From Muribaculaceae bacterium (GTDB taxonomy: Bacteria; Bacteroidota; Bacteroidia; Bacteroidales; Muribaculaceae): a stretch of DNA of 64,000 bases. The notes under the pieces are model-generated. The model worked only from the letters and a program-made list of their open reading frames with translations. It was not told the origin of the DNA and ran no database searches. The stretch's first letter is position 1, and every line of letters begins with the position of its first letter. The stretch lies in the NCBI GenBank assembly GCA_017548365.1, contig JAFZAC010000040.1, positions 62,001 to 126,000 on the forward strand. Direction: 5' to 3'. Shown here piece by piece: positions 26,004-34,928 of this stretch. The translations under genes and the position numbers were made by a program.

Positions 26004-26633
26004 TTAATCTTGATTTTTTGAATATCGCCACCCCACCCACAGGTTACGGGAGAAGATAAGAATTGAGATGCTCTGACCGAGCATTAGGATAGGGTCGTGG
26101 CGGATAATGCCGTAAATAAGTGTGAGTGAGGCGCCAATCACGCTTATGAGCCAGAATACAGGTGGCAAACACGACTCATGACGTTTGACAGAGTAGACCA
26201 CCTGATAGGCATAGCGTGAGAGGAAGATGACTTGTGCACATGTGCCGTAAATCATGAGCCACAGCGGTATGTCGGGGTTGTGGATGAAACGGTCTACAAG
26301 GTGTGGAGCATTCATGGCTGTTGCAAACAATGCTATCACAGGAATGCAGTAAAATACTATTCTTATAAGGCGTGGAATGCGGCGCCAGGCGCCCTTGTAA
26401 TCGAGATTAAGCACATAGACATAGAAAGAGAGAATCTGACCAACAAGAATCACAATGTCCTCACGCAACCAGCCATACCACAACATGAAGCAGCACCCCG
26501 CCAGACTGAATGCCCAATAGCCAGTAGGCGACACTACACGCTTGAGGCGCTCAGTCATAATCCACTGCACCAGCTGCCTTGCGCCGTAGCACAGTTGCGA
26601 GATGAGTCCTATGAAAAATGTGAAAGTGAACAT
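26004..26633 (-). CDS. Membrane protein with two LAB_N (lipid-A-disaccharide synthase N-terminal) domains
   Basis: A 209-residue membrane protein. The first LAB_N-like unit (about 5-80) has GARQLVQWIMTERLKRVVSP then YWAFSLAGCCFMLWYGWLRE; the second (about 128-205) repeats the pattern with SRYAYQVVYSVKRHESCLPP, FWLISVIGASLTLIYGIIR and SILIFSRNLW. The tandem copies suggest a six-or-more-helix protein built by duplication, like PQ-loop families. The glycosyltransferase part of LpxB is absent, so it is not the enzyme itself. ATG start at 26633; a TACTTTTG -7 candidate lies at 26710-26703. It is divergent from the ABC transporter operon. Confidence 0.78.
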   Translation of the reverse strand: MFTFTFFIGLISQLCYGARQLVQWIMTERLKRVVSPTGYWAFSLAGCCFMLWYGWLREDIVILVGQILSFYVYVLNLDYKGAWRRIPRLIRIVFYCIPVIALFATAMNAPHLVDRFIHNPDIPLWLMIYGTCAQVIFLSRYAYQVVYSVKRHESCLPPVFWLISVIGASLTLIYGIIRHDPILMLGQSISILIFSRNLWVGWRYSKNQD

Positions 26634-26753
26634 TTGCTGGATGTGGTGTTTTTTCCCTGTTTTTTTGTAATTTTTTTGAGAGTAGTGCGTCTAATGGTTG
26701 TGCAAAAGTACTAAAAAAACAATTGTCACTGTGTTTTTTTGTGTATTTTTAAT

Positions 26754-26761
26754 TACCTTTG
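26754..26761 (+). promoter_or_regulatory. -7 element for the ABC exporter operon
   Basis: TACCTTTG ends 25 nt before the ATG at 26787. A good -33 TTG is not seen at the usual spacing. The element lies inside the upstream extension of the reading frame (26739) and so helps fix the start at 26787. Confidence 0.6.
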
Positions 26762-26786
26762 TAGCAATTATAATATATTTATTGAA

Positions 26787-27683
26787 ATGAATTTTATTGA
26801 CGTTAACAGTGTGGTGAAGCAGTATGACGGTCACTTGGCGCTCGATCATGTGGACCTGCATGTGCCGCAAGGGTGCATCTACGGTCTGTTGGGCCCTAAC
26901 GGTGCCGGCAAGACATCACTCATACGCATCATCAACCGCATCACACGAGCCGACAGTGGCACAGTGATGATTAACGGCAGGCCGTTGGATGACAAAGACA
27001 TCACAAACATTGGCTACCTGCCCGAGGAACGAGGTCTTTATAAGAAAATAAAGGTGTCGGATGAAATAGTGTATCTCGCACGCCTAAAGGGCATGCCTAA
27101 GCAGCTTGCTGTAGCCGAGATGGAGAAGTGGCTCGAACGCTTCGACCTCACCGAGTGGCGCAACCGCAAGGTAGAGGAGTTGTCTAAAGGCATGCAGCAA
27201 AAGGTGCAGTTCATCACTACGGTAATCCACCGTCCACAGCTGCTCATCTTTGACGAGCCGTTCTCTGGCTTCGATCCGGTGAATGCCGAACAGCTCAAGC
27301 GCGAGATTATGCAGTTACGCAATGAAGGAGCGACCATCCTGTTCTCGACTCACAATATGGCGAGCGTGGAGGAAATATGTGAAGAAATCACCCTCATCAA
27401 TCACTCTCGTGTTGTACTTGAGGGAAAGGTCGCCGACATCAAGCAAAGTCACAAGAAGAACCTCTTTGTGGTGAATGTTGAAGGCGACAAGCAGGTTGAA
27501 CCTTGCGAGAATCTCTTTGATGTGGTTCCAAGTGATGAGCATCAGGGCACTCTCATCAAGCTCAATCAGGGAGCTACTCTTCACGATGCAATCACTTACC
27601 TGAACGATCATTACACACTCACAGGCATTACCGAGCAACTGCCAAGCATGAACGAAATCTTCATCGAGACAGTTCAGCAATAA
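26787..27683 (+). CDS. ABC transporter ATP-binding protein (NatA-like)
   Basis: A 298-residue ABC ATPase. Walker A GPNGAGKTS, the signature LSKGMQQKVQF (LSGGQ-like), Walker B LLIFDEPFSGFDP and the switch His in FSTHNM are all present. A C-terminal DUF4162-like domain covers about residues 225-295. The frame extends 16 codons upstream, but the promoter lies there, so I take the ATG at 26787. It is paired with the permease 72 bp downstream. The NatA/NatB group exports sodium or other small substrates; the true substrate is unknown. Confidence 0.92.
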   Translation: MNFIDVNSVVKQYDGHLALDHVDLHVPQGCIYGLLGPNGAGKTSLIRIINRITRADSGTVMINGRPLDDKDITNIGYLPEERGLYKKIKVSDEIVYLARLKGMPKQLAVAEMEKWLERFDLTEWRNRKVEELSKGMQQKVQFITTVIHRPQLLIFDEPFSGFDPVNAEQLKREIMQLRNEGATILFSTHNMASVEEICEEITLINHSRVVLEGKVADIKQSHKKNLFVVNVEGDKQVEPCENLFDVVPSDEHQGTLIKLNQGATLHDAITYLNDHYTLTGITEQLPSMNEIFIETVQQ

Positions 27684-27755
27684 GTTTTAAGTCTCAAGTG
27701 ATAAGTTCAAGGATGATTTTTTATTCCCTTAATTTCTTTATTACCTTTCAGAAAA

Positions 27756-29081
27756 ATGAATAAATTAAAACTGATTATACAGCATGAGTATATGACGCTG
27801 GTGGGCAAGAAGTCGTTCATCATTATGACATTGCTCATTCCATTCCTAATACTCATTGTTGGGTGCATTCCAGTGCTTTTAGCCTATATAAACAGCAGTG
27901 CCGACACTAGTGTTACACGCATTGCTGTCATTGACGAGAGCGGCAAATTTGGATCTGCGTTTAAGGATTCACCAAATTACCGCTTTGTAATAATGCAAGG
28001 CGACAAGAAGGTGAATGCTCACGATTTTTACAAGAATGCTGGCGAGAGCATTGATGCCGTGATGGTAATTCCTGCCAATGTGCTTGATAACCAGCAAGCT
28101 ACAATTTATAGTGAGAACACTATCGATCAAGCTACCATTAGTCTGTTGACCAACTGCCTGAGCGACACACTTGCTCGTGCCAAGATTGTTTCGTTCAACG
28201 ACCCAGACCTGGAGTCGAAAATAGAACAGTCGCAGGTGGATGCTCAAATCAAGAGCATCAAGTGGGATGAGAAAGGCGAAGAGCAGGAGCAAAGCGCTCA
28301 GATAGCTTCCATACTGGGAATGCTGCTTTCGTTCTTTATCTATACTTTTGTCCTCTCATATGGCACAATGATTATGAATAGCGTGGTAGAAGAAAAGACC
28401 AATCGCATTGTCGAAGTGATAGTAAGCAGCTGCAAACCCATGGAGTTGATGATGGGAAAAATCATTGGTGTGGGACTCGTGGGATTGACGCAGTTTGCCA
28501 TTTGGGCGGTATTGCTGGGCATTGGCTATCTTGTGCTCGGATTAGTGGCTGGAGGAGCGATGATGGCAACCAATCCTGAAGCCATTACTGCAGGTATGAA
28601 TATGCCTGGAGCCGCCGATATGACTAGCAGTGCATTGAGTGACGTGATGACTGCATTGGCGGGCATAAACTGGCTTACACTGCTGGGCAACTTCGTGATT
28701 TACTTCATTGGCGGCTACCTACTTTATGCATCGCTTTTTGCTGGTTTCGGCTCGGCGGTCGACCAAGCGAGCGATAGTTCGCAGTTCACCATGCCCATCA
28801 TTATAATCATGATTATTGCTCTCTATGCTGGCATCGCCTGTATGGAAAACCCAAGTGGTCCTATGGCGGTGTGGTGCTCAATTATTCCGTTCACTTCGCC
28901 TATAGTGATGATGATAAGGTTGCCCTTTGATGTACCCTGGTGGCAGTTGCTGTTGAGCATAGTGTTGCTATATGCTACAGCCTTGGGATGCATCTGGATT
29001 TCGTCGCGCATCTATCGTACCGGCATCCTCCTCTATGGCAAGAAGCGTTCCTTCAAGGAGGTTATCAAGTGGGTTAAATAA
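27756..29081 (+). CDS. ABC-2 type transporter permease (NatB-like)
   Basis: A 441-residue permease with the ABC2_membrane_3 plan: one N-terminal membrane helix (about 22-45), a large extracytoplasmic domain (about 46-185), then six C-terminal helices (about 190-430). The coupling region after the second helix reads VEEKTNRIVEVIVSSCKPME, the typical motif of this family. It forms an exporter with the preceding ATPase. The pair ends at a strong bidirectional terminator. Confidence 0.9.
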   Translation: MNKLKLIIQHEYMTLVGKKSFIIMTLLIPFLILIVGCIPVLLAYINSSADTSVTRIAVIDESGKFGSAFKDSPNYRFVIMQGDKKVNAHDFYKNAGESIDAVMVIPANVLDNQQATIYSENTIDQATISLLTNCLSDTLARAKIVSFNDPDLESKIEQSQVDAQIKSIKWDEKGEEQEQSAQIASILGMLLSFFIYTFVLSYGTMIMNSVVEEKTNRIVEVIVSSCKPMELMMGKIIGVGLVGLTQFAIWAVLLGIGYLVLGLVAGGAMMATNPEAITAGMNMPGAADMTSSALSDVMTALAGINWLTLLGNFVIYFIGGYLLYASLFAGFGSAVDQASDSSQFTMPIIIIMIIALYAGIACMENPSGPMAVWCSIIPFTSPIVMMIRLPFDVPWWQLLLSIVLLYATALGCIWISSRIYRTGILLYGKKRSFKEVIKWVK

Positions 29082-29118
29082 TCGTAACGATTCGAGTATT
29101 AAAGATTATACATGATAT

Positions 29119-29160
29119 AAAAAGTGCCAGAGTCAATGTTCTCGACTCTGGCACTTTTTT
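29119..29160. terminator. Strong bidirectional terminator (ABC permease / rpsU)
   Basis: A 16-bp stem (29119-29134 with 29144-29159), with an A-tract before and a T-tract after, lies between convergent genes, 37 nt past the permease stop and 63 nt past the rpsU stop. Confidence 0.95.
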
Positions 29161-29222
29161 AGAAATATCTAATTAAGAGAAATTCTTTCGTGTTAATCGT
29201 TTATAAGCAATTTGGCTTGCTA

Positions 29223-29417
29223 TTAGAGCTCCTCGTTAGTGTGGAGGTGCTGAACGTAAACAGCCTTCATCATCTTCTTGCGGTTGGTTACGCTGGGCTT
29301 CTCAAATTGCTGACGTTGGCGCAACTGCTTGATGATGCCAGTGCGCTCTGATTTTCTCTTAAATTTCTTTAAGGCGCGTTCGATGTTCTCGCCTTCTTTT
29401 ACTGGAACGATAATCAT
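29223..29417 (-). CDS. rpsU: 30S ribosomal protein S21
   Basis: A 64-residue basic protein beginning MIIVPVKEGENIERALKKFK, diagnostic of bS21, which sits near the 16S 3' end and affects initiation. No Shine-Dalgarno is visible before the ATG. It stands alone here, away from the xerC-hpf pair it accompanies in some relatives. Its best promoter is about 290 nt upstream (29740-29710), giving a long leader (see 29418-29703). Confidence 0.96.
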   Translation of the reverse strand: MIIVPVKEGENIERALKKFKRKSERTGIIKQLRQRQQFEKPSVTNRKKMMKAVYVQHLHTNEEL

Positions 29418-29703
29418 AATAGTTTTGTATTTTTAGATTGTTATTAAATTGTTTTTCTGTTTCTTGGTGACATCCCGCAAAGCATCAGTGCCAGGGGATG
29501 CCGTGGCTGTAGACGATAATTGCCCACATACCGATTTTTTTAAAAAAAAGTAGATTTTTCCGCTTTATGACCATCAACATGGCGCAATCTCGTGTCGATT
29601 ACGCTGTCAATGCTAGGCAGTGCGGAGCTGCCATGCTTATAGGGTTATATGTCTATATATCAGTTGTTTCTGGTGGTTATATACAACCTCCTTTCAATTT
29701 TAT
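29418..29703 (-). ncRNA. Long, probably structured 5' leader of rpsU
   Basis: The region between the rpsU ATG and the inferred transcription start has no reading frame of note. It has several GC-richer blocks (about 29470-29525 and 29575-29645) able to form stems in an otherwise AT-rich spacer. Leaders of this kind on ribosomal-protein genes often bind the product for autoregulation. This is an inference from position and length; no named motif was matched. Confidence 0.4.
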
Positions 29704-29709
29704 TGCCTG

Positions 29710-29740
29710 CAAAGGTACTAAAATTTTTTAAATGACCAAA
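29710..29740 (-). promoter_or_regulatory. Promoter for rpsU
   Basis: TTTG (29740-29737) and TACCTTTG (29717-29710) with a 19-nt spacer, minus strand. This is a full consensus match. Confidence 0.75.
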
Positions 29741-29837
29741 ATTTTGGGATGTAACTGCACGAAAAATTGATTAAAATACTACCGATTTTGATTTAATGTA
29801 GGAATGTCAAGTCAATTGTAGTAACACATCCACCGCA

Positions 29838-31265
29838 CTAGTCTTTATTTTTCGCATGGTTGCGGCGCTGAGAGTTGTAGTTGACGGCTTCGTTGTCGGC
29901 ACTGCTTTGGTTGCCCATGCGTCGGCGGGGGCTAGAAGGACGGCTTGCAGCGGGCGTAGCTTGAGTGCTTGCTGTCTCTTTTTTGCGCTGATTGTTGATG
30001 CGCTCTTGTCTAGTCTTTTCAAGGTCGTCTTTGCGCTGCTGGTCACGTTCTGCCTGTTGGGCTTTGTCGTTCTGGGCCAAGTTCTCTTTCTCTTGTTTCA
30101 TTCTTTCCTGAGCTTGGGCGTGTGAGTGCTGTTTGGCCTTCTCTTCCAAACGTCTTTTTTCTTCTTCTTTGCGCCTCTTTTCCTCTTCTTTGCGCTTCTT
30201 TTCTTGTTCTTGCTTCTTCTTAGCTTCTTCTTTCTTTTGTTTCTCTGCTTCTTTTTTGCGCTTTTCTTCCTCTTTCTTGCGCTTTTCTTCCTCTTTCTTG
30301 CGTTTTTCTTCTTCTTTCTTGCGCTGTTCTTCCTCTTTCTTGCGCTGTTCTTCTACTTGTTTCTGACGCTTGCGTGCACTCTCTTCACCACGTTTCTGAG
30401 CATCGGTCTTCTCGGTGCGGCTGCCATTAGAAGCATTGTTCTTGGCTGGTGGAGGTGGAACTGCGGCAGGCTCTTTCTTCTCTTTGGGCTTAGGGCGAGG
30501 AACATCGCCGCGGTTGCGACGTGGTTTTGGCGCCTGATGTCCCTTGGGTTTATAAGAAATGTCTTTAACACCGCAACCCTTGTTGAAACGGCTCAAATCT
30601 ACGAGAGCGTCAATGCCCTCGATGCGGCCACGATCGCTGAACTGCCACAATATCCATTTAGCGCCATAGCTCAGCTGTGGCTCGTTCTTGGAGTAACGGG
30701 CAATAAACAAAGGGTAGGATTTGAACGAAGCTCCCAGATAATTGTTGAAGTAATTACTGCTGGCATAAATCATGGGCTTGCAGCCATAGTAGTCCTCAAG
30801 CAGTTGGACAAACTTCATTACGCTGTCTTGCAGCTGCTTTATCGACCAACCATCTCGTTTCTCCACATCGAGCAGTGGAACGAGGTCTTGCTCCTCGGGT
30901 TTTACCACGCTGATGAAATTCTCAAATTGCTTTTGGATAGTGGCAGTGGTTGTCATGAAGTGGTAACTTCCCACTTTGATGCCACGCTTGCGCGCGTGTT
31001 CTATATTGGTGCGGTAGCGATGCTGCTTGTGTGAGGCGCCCTCGGTGGCTTTGATGTAAACATATTTTATGTTGCCATCTTTGACTGTGGCGTCCCAGTT
31101 TATGTCTTTTTGATAATTAGAGATGTCGATACCATCATATACTAACGAGGAATTGTTTTGGTAATTCTTGTCGCCCACTAGTTTAACCTCCTGGTCCTCA
31201 ACATTGACGGCCTGGCAAACTAATGTAAACAGCAAAAATAAAATACCAATTACATATACTCGCAT
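29838..31265 (-). CDS. GH25 lysozyme-like muramidase with charged coiled-coil tail
   Basis: A 475-residue secreted protein. A signal peptide (about 1-19) is followed by a GH25 domain (about 44-240): YDGIDISNYQKDINW at the start, YIKATEGAS, VGSYHFMTT, the catalytic DVEKRDGW, and WILWQFSDRGRIEGI at the end. GH25 enzymes cut the MurNAc-GlcNAc bond of peptidoglycan. A Pro-rich linker (about 248-290) leads into a very long Lys/Glu/Arg helix (about 295-420, KKEEEKRKK-type units) and a low-complexity end. The tail may anchor the enzyme or bridge the periplasm. Promoter at 31322-31291. Confidence 0.88.
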   Translation of the reverse strand: MRVYVIGILFLLFTLVCQAVNVEDQEVKLVGDKNYQNNSSLVYDGIDISNYQKDINWDATVKDGNIKYVYIKATEGASHKQHRYRTNIEHARKRGIKVGSYHFMTTTATIQKQFENFISVVKPEEQDLVPLLDVEKRDGWSIKQLQDSVMKFVQLLEDYYGCKPMIYASSNYFNNYLGASFKSYPLFIARYSKNEPQLSYGAKWILWQFSDRGRIEGIDALVDLSRFNKGCGVKDISYKPKGHQAPKPRRNRGDVPRPKPKEKKEPAAVPPPPAKNNASNGSRTEKTDAQKRGEESARKRQKQVEEQRKKEEEQRKKEEEKRKKEEEKRKKEEEKRKKEAEKQKKEEAKKKQEQEKKRKEEEKRRKEEEKRRLEEKAKQHSHAQAQERMKQEKENLAQNDKAQQAERDQQRKDDLEKTRQERINNQRKKETASTQATPAASRPSSPRRRMGNQSSADNEAVNYNSQRRNHAKNKD

Positions 31266-31290
31266 AAAGAATTTGGTTTAGATTCAGGTG

Positions 31291-31322
31291 CAAATATAGT
31301 AAAATATGGCGTAATTAACCAA
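31291..31322 (-). promoter_or_regulatory. Promoter for the GH25 gene
   Basis: TTG (31322-31320) and TATATTTG (31298-31291), 21-nt spacer, minus strand, 26 nt before the ATG. Confidence 0.65.
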
Positions 31323-31475
31323 CTTTTGCACCTGAGTTTAACATGTTTTTTGGGGGATTTCTAAAAAAACGTTAACAAAACAGTGCGTTTTGGTGAATTA
31401 ACACCCTTAGAATAAACCTTGAGACGAGAGCAGAGTCATATCAATATGCGTTTTATAATTAATTAATGGTTATTA

Positions 31476-31508
31476 TTGCGCACATAACATGTTTTTTTAG
31501 TAATTTTG
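31476..31508 (+). promoter_or_regulatory. Promoter for the DUF1573 gene
   Basis: TTG (31476-31478) and TAATTTTG (31501-31508) with a 22-nt spacer. It lies inside the longest version of the reading frame (ATG 31466), supporting the later start at 31544. Confidence 0.6.
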
Positions 31509-31543
31509 CCACTAATAATAGCAATATACATAAATTTTTCATC

Positions 31544-31930
31544 ATGATGAAACGATTCATACTAATGGCTTTGGCTGTGATTTTGTGCCAAGTGGGAACA
31601 TGGGCACAGCCTAAAGCTACCTTTAAAGAGACTGTCTATGACTTTGGCACCATTAAGGAAGCGAAAGGTCCTGTGAAACACACATTTATAATCACCAACA
31701 CTGGCGATAAACCTCTTATTGTCGTTGATGCTGTTGCTTCGTGCGGATGCACAAAACCCTCTTATACAGCTAAGCCAATCAAGCCAGGTAAGACTGGTAA
31801 AGTGGAAGTTACATTCAGCCCTGCTGGACGTAATGGCACTTTCCGTAAGACTATCAAGGTCAAGACCAACGGAGTGGAAAAGATTTCTACTCTCACTATC
31901 ACAGGAGTGATTATTCCAAAAGGCAAGTAG
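31544..31930 (+). CDS. DUF1573 single-domain secreted protein
   Basis: A 128-residue protein with a signal peptide (MMKRFILMALAVILCQVG) and one DUF1573 Ig-like domain: ETVYDFGTIKEAKG, then the hallmark VVDAVASCGCTKPSY, then KPGKTGKVEVTFSPAGRNG. The family is common in Bacteroidota and related to ASH/MSP-type beta-sandwich modules; its exact role is unknown. ATGs at 31544 and 31547 are both possible. A longer frame from 31466 is rejected because the promoter lies in it. The next gene is a larger DUF1573 protein 10 bp on. Confidence 0.85.
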   Translation: MMKRFILMALAVILCQVGTWAQPKATFKETVYDFGTIKEAKGPVKHTFIITNTGDKPLIVVDAVASCGCTKPSYTAKPIKPGKTGKVEVTFSPAGRNGTFRKTIKVKTNGVEKISTLTITGVIIPKGK

Positions 31931-31940
31931 CAGCGACTGA

Positions 31941-33038
31941 ATGGTAAGTCGCTGGCACATAGCAGCCCTCATGTGTGTCACTTGGCTATTGCCATGTCTC
32001 ACACAAGCTCAAAGTGTCGCTACATGGCAAGAGACGATTCACGATTTTGGCACTTTTCATGAAAACCAAGGCAAGCAGTCTTGTGCCTTTGTTGTAAACA
32101 ACACTGGCGACTCGTCGCTGGTGATTGTGAGGGTGCAATCCACTTGTGGATGCACTGTGGCAAGCCATCCCACAATGCCCATTGCTCCTGGTGATAAAGA
32201 CAGCATAAGTGTCACATTCTCACCCACTGGCAGGCCTGGACCTTTTGAAAAGGATGTGTGGGTTTATACAAATTCCTCGCCCAACAGAACACGGCTCACC
32301 GTCAAGGGACTCGTAATAGGATCTCCCGAGTCGGTGAGACGCTATTTTCCTGTTTCGGCTGGTGAAAAATTGCAATTTACAAGCCTTGCGATGGCTGCTG
32401 GCGAGGTAAAGAAGGGTTTGATGCGCAACAGCACCATTACTGCCTATAACTCGGGCTCCGATTCTCTTGTAATCACTTTTGACAACAACACGAGCCACAT
32501 CACCACTAAAGCTATCCCCGACACAGTGCCACCAGGTGGAATTAGTACTATGTCGTTCTTTTTTAACTCTATGCTTACACCGGTGTGGGGCATCAACGAC
32601 GACAAGGTGACGATACTCGCCACCCCTCTGCATGACGGCATGCCGCCAATTAGCGTTCAAGCCAACCTGGTTGCTAATGTGGTAGAAGATTTTTCCGATT
32701 ACAACGATGAGGACTTGGCTCATGCGCCAGCATGCAGCCTCTCGACCGACAAGTTACTCATTGAAAGTCTCACAATTGGCAAAATCTCCCAGGGCAAGAT
32801 TACTATTACCAACACCGGCAAAAGCAACCTCGTGGTGCGGCGTGTGATGTCGCTCGACAAGGCGGTGAAGATCAAATGCGACAAAACACGTCTCAAGTCT
32901 GGCGAGAAAGCTACAGTCACTGTCATGGTCAATCCCTCGGCTGTAGAAGGGGCGGTGCTCAACTCTCAGTTTACTGTCATCACCAACGACCCTCTCAACC
33001 CACGCATAAACGTGAGAGTGGTGGGCGAGAAAAAATAA
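31941..33038 (+). CDS. Multi-domain DUF1573 secreted protein
   Basis: A 365-residue protein with a signal peptide (about 1-23). An N-terminal DUF1573 domain (about 28-125) has TIHDFGTFHENQG and VRVQSTCGCTVASHP. Two further Ig-like units follow; the last (about 255-362) again has ITNTGKSNLVVRRV and NPSAVEGAVLNSQFTV but lacks the CGC motif. It lies 10 bp after the single-domain DUF1573 gene, which looks like a duplication. meaB follows after 51 bp and may share the transcript. Confidence 0.82.
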   Translation: MVSRWHIAALMCVTWLLPCLTQAQSVATWQETIHDFGTFHENQGKQSCAFVVNNTGDSSLVIVRVQSTCGCTVASHPTMPIAPGDKDSISVTFSPTGRPGPFEKDVWVYTNSSPNRTRLTVKGLVIGSPESVRRYFPVSAGEKLQFTSLAMAAGEVKKGLMRNSTITAYNSGSDSLVITFDNNTSHITTKAIPDTVPPGGISTMSFFFNSMLTPVWGINDDKVTILATPLHDGMPPISVQANLVANVVEDFSDYNDEDLAHAPACSLSTDKLLIESLTIGKISQGKITITNTGKSNLVVRRVMSLDKAVKIKCDKTRLKSGEKATVTVMVNPSAVEGAVLNSQFTVITNDPLNPRINVRVVGEKK

Positions 33039-33089
33039 CAAGCTTTATTCATGTCTTCTCCAAAGATTTAGAAAAAACAATATAACAAT

Positions 33090-34298
33090 ATGCCAAACAG
33101 CAAGATAACACAGCACACTATAAATGAGGACGACAAGCGGTTCTTCACTCAGCAAGAGCACGAAGAAATAGCTAAGCACCATAATGTAGAAACGCCCGAC
33201 ATTGACCATCCCGAAAATGATGAGCAATACACAGGGCTGCAAGTGAATGCTGGCATCGAGCAGATGCCTATCGTCAATCCATATATGAAACGTCGCAAAC
33301 GCCGCCCCCAACTCACTGTTAATGACTATGTGGAGGGAATTCTCAAAGGTAGCACTACAGTACTGGGACAGGCTGTGACGTTGGTAGAGAGTCTGAACCC
33401 CGACCATCAATCTGTCGCCCAAGAGGTAATTGAGAAATGTTTGCCTCATACAGGGAGGTCGCGACGCATAGGCATCACTGGTGTGCCAGGTGCAGGCAAG
33501 AGTACTTCGATCGATGTGTTCGGACTGCATGTGTTGAAAGATGAGAACGCCAAACTCGCTGTACTTGCCATCGATCCGAGCAGTGAGCGAAGCAACGGCT
33601 CAATATTGGGCGACAAAACCCGTATGGAGAAGCTTTCGGTTCATCCTCGTGCTTTTATTCGCCCTTCCCCTTCTGCTGGGTCGCTTGGTGGTGTAGCACG
33701 CAAGACTCGTGAGACCATCGTTCTTTGTGAGGCTGCAGGCTACAATAATATCTTTGTTGAGACAGTTGGCGTTGGACAGAGTGAGACTGCCGTCCACTCT
33801 ATGGTCGATTTCTTTCTACTCATCCAGCTGGCAGGCACTGGCGATGAGCTGCAAGGCATCAAGCGAGGCATTATGGAGATGGCCGACGGCATCGTCATAA
33901 ACAAGGCCGACGGCGACAATATTGAGCGCGCCAATCTTGCGGCGGCGCAGTTCCGCAATGCGTTGCACCTGTTCCCACTGCCGCCAAGTAAGTGGACTCC
34001 CGAGGTGCTCACATACTCAGGCTATTACGAGCTTGGTATCTCCGAGGTTTGGGACATGATTGACCGCTACTTCGACCATGTGAACAAAAATGGATATTTC
34101 ATGCGCAAGCGCAGCCAGCAAGAGAAGTACTGGATGTATGAGACCATCAACGAGCAGCTTAAGGCACGTTTCTACAACGATCCCGAGGTGGAACGACTTC
34201 TCAAGCTCAAGCAAGACATGGTGCTTCACAACCAGCAGTCCTCATTCGTAGCCGCTACCGATATCTTGAACTTTTACTATGACAAATTAACGAAGTAG
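33090..34298 (+). CDS. meaB: Methylmalonyl-CoA mutase-associated GTPase MeaB
   Basis: A 402-residue G3E-family GTPase that chaperones B12 loading and protects methylmalonyl-CoA mutase. Walker A GVPGAGKST (residues 131-139), AIDPSSERSNGSILGDKTRM, the switch region ETVGVGQSE and the base-recognition NKADGDN are visible. The N-terminal 60 residues are an acidic, poorly conserved extension. No mutase gene is in the window, but a PduO-type cobalamin adenosyltransferase lies at 52058, consistent with B12-dependent succinate-propionate metabolism. Confidence 0.93.
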   Translation: MPNSKITQHTINEDDKRFFTQQEHEEIAKHHNVETPDIDHPENDEQYTGLQVNAGIEQMPIVNPYMKRRKRRPQLTVNDYVEGILKGSTTVLGQAVTLVESLNPDHQSVAQEVIEKCLPHTGRSRRIGITGVPGAGKSTSIDVFGLHVLKDENAKLAVLAIDPSSERSNGSILGDKTRMEKLSVHPRAFIRPSPSAGSLGGVARKTRETIVLCEAAGYNNIFVETVGVGQSETAVHSMVDFFLLIQLAGTGDELQGIKRGIMEMADGIVINKADGDNIERANLAAAQFRNALHLFPLPPSKWTPEVLTYSGYYELGISEVWDMIDRYFDHVNKNGYFMRKRSQQEKYWMYETINEQLKARFYNDPEVERLLKLKQDMVLHNQQSSFVAATDILNFYYDKLTK

Positions 34299-34344
34299 TA
34301 GATAAAGTCTTTATTTTCTTTGATTCATTTAATTCCTTTATATT

Positions 34345-34851
34345 ATGAAAAAGACCATTTTCCTTTCTCTTGTAGCTATTGTGGCTTTGCTGTCTTCTTG
34401 TGCCGTCAACTTGGGCGGTGTGACAGCCAATTATAACCGCATGAATAACTACTATGTAAACAATTATTTACCAAGCGGTACCCACAAACTTGTAATACAC
34501 AATCAGCAAGACTTTGAAGACGTGTTTGGAAATGCGTCAGTGATGGGACGCAATGGGCAACCTACTAGAATAGACTTCAGCAGGCAGTTTGTGGTGGCAG
34601 TGATTTTGCCTGAGACGAATCGTCAAACGACTATCGAGACGGCACTGGTGCGTCGCTTGGGCGATAGGCTTTATTTCTCCTATATCATCGAGGAGGGGCA
34701 CGCTACTAGCTACACCATGAGACCTTACACAGCCATTGTAGTCGACCGCATGGAGCCAAGCGACGTGGTGTTCCAGCGTGTCACACGCCAAGACCTGGAA
34801 AACGCCGGAATCCAATACACCGGTCCCAGTCCAGCACGCCCACCATTGTAG
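34345..34851 (+). CDS. Putative lipoprotein of unknown function
   Basis: A 168-residue protein with a lipobox at Cys19 (ALLSSC), so probably lipid-anchored. The mature part has a segment HKLVIHNQQDFEDVFGNA and a beta-rich middle; a related pattern occurs in small Bacteroidota lipoproteins with a protease-inhibitor-like fold, which I cannot confirm. It begins 46 bp after meaB, behind a TTTAATTCC repeat unit (34328-34336). Confidence 0.7.
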   Translation: MKKTIFLSLVAIVALLSSCAVNLGGVTANYNRMNNYYVNNYLPSGTHKLVIHNQQDFEDVFGNASVMGRNGQPTRIDFSRQFVVAVILPETNRQTTIETALVRRLGDRLYFSYIIEEGHATSYTMRPYTAIVVDRMEPSDVVFQRVTRQDLENAGIQYTGPSPARPPL

Positions 34852-34928
34852 AGAGATTTTAGTGTCTAAAAATATTCAATTGATTCAAAGTTACCCCTGC
34901 TTTTATCTCTAATGGGTAATTAGGTTTT

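Noticed and set aside
30126-31034. Plus-strand 302-codon frame opposite the GH25 gene
   Set aside because: Its Phe/Leu-rich start mirrors the Lys/Glu codons of the coiled-coil tail; no promoter and the minus strand encodes a clear GH25 domain.
31466-31543. Earlier ATG (31466) for the DUF1573 protein
   Set aside because: The best promoter lies inside it and the extra residues would bury the signal peptide.
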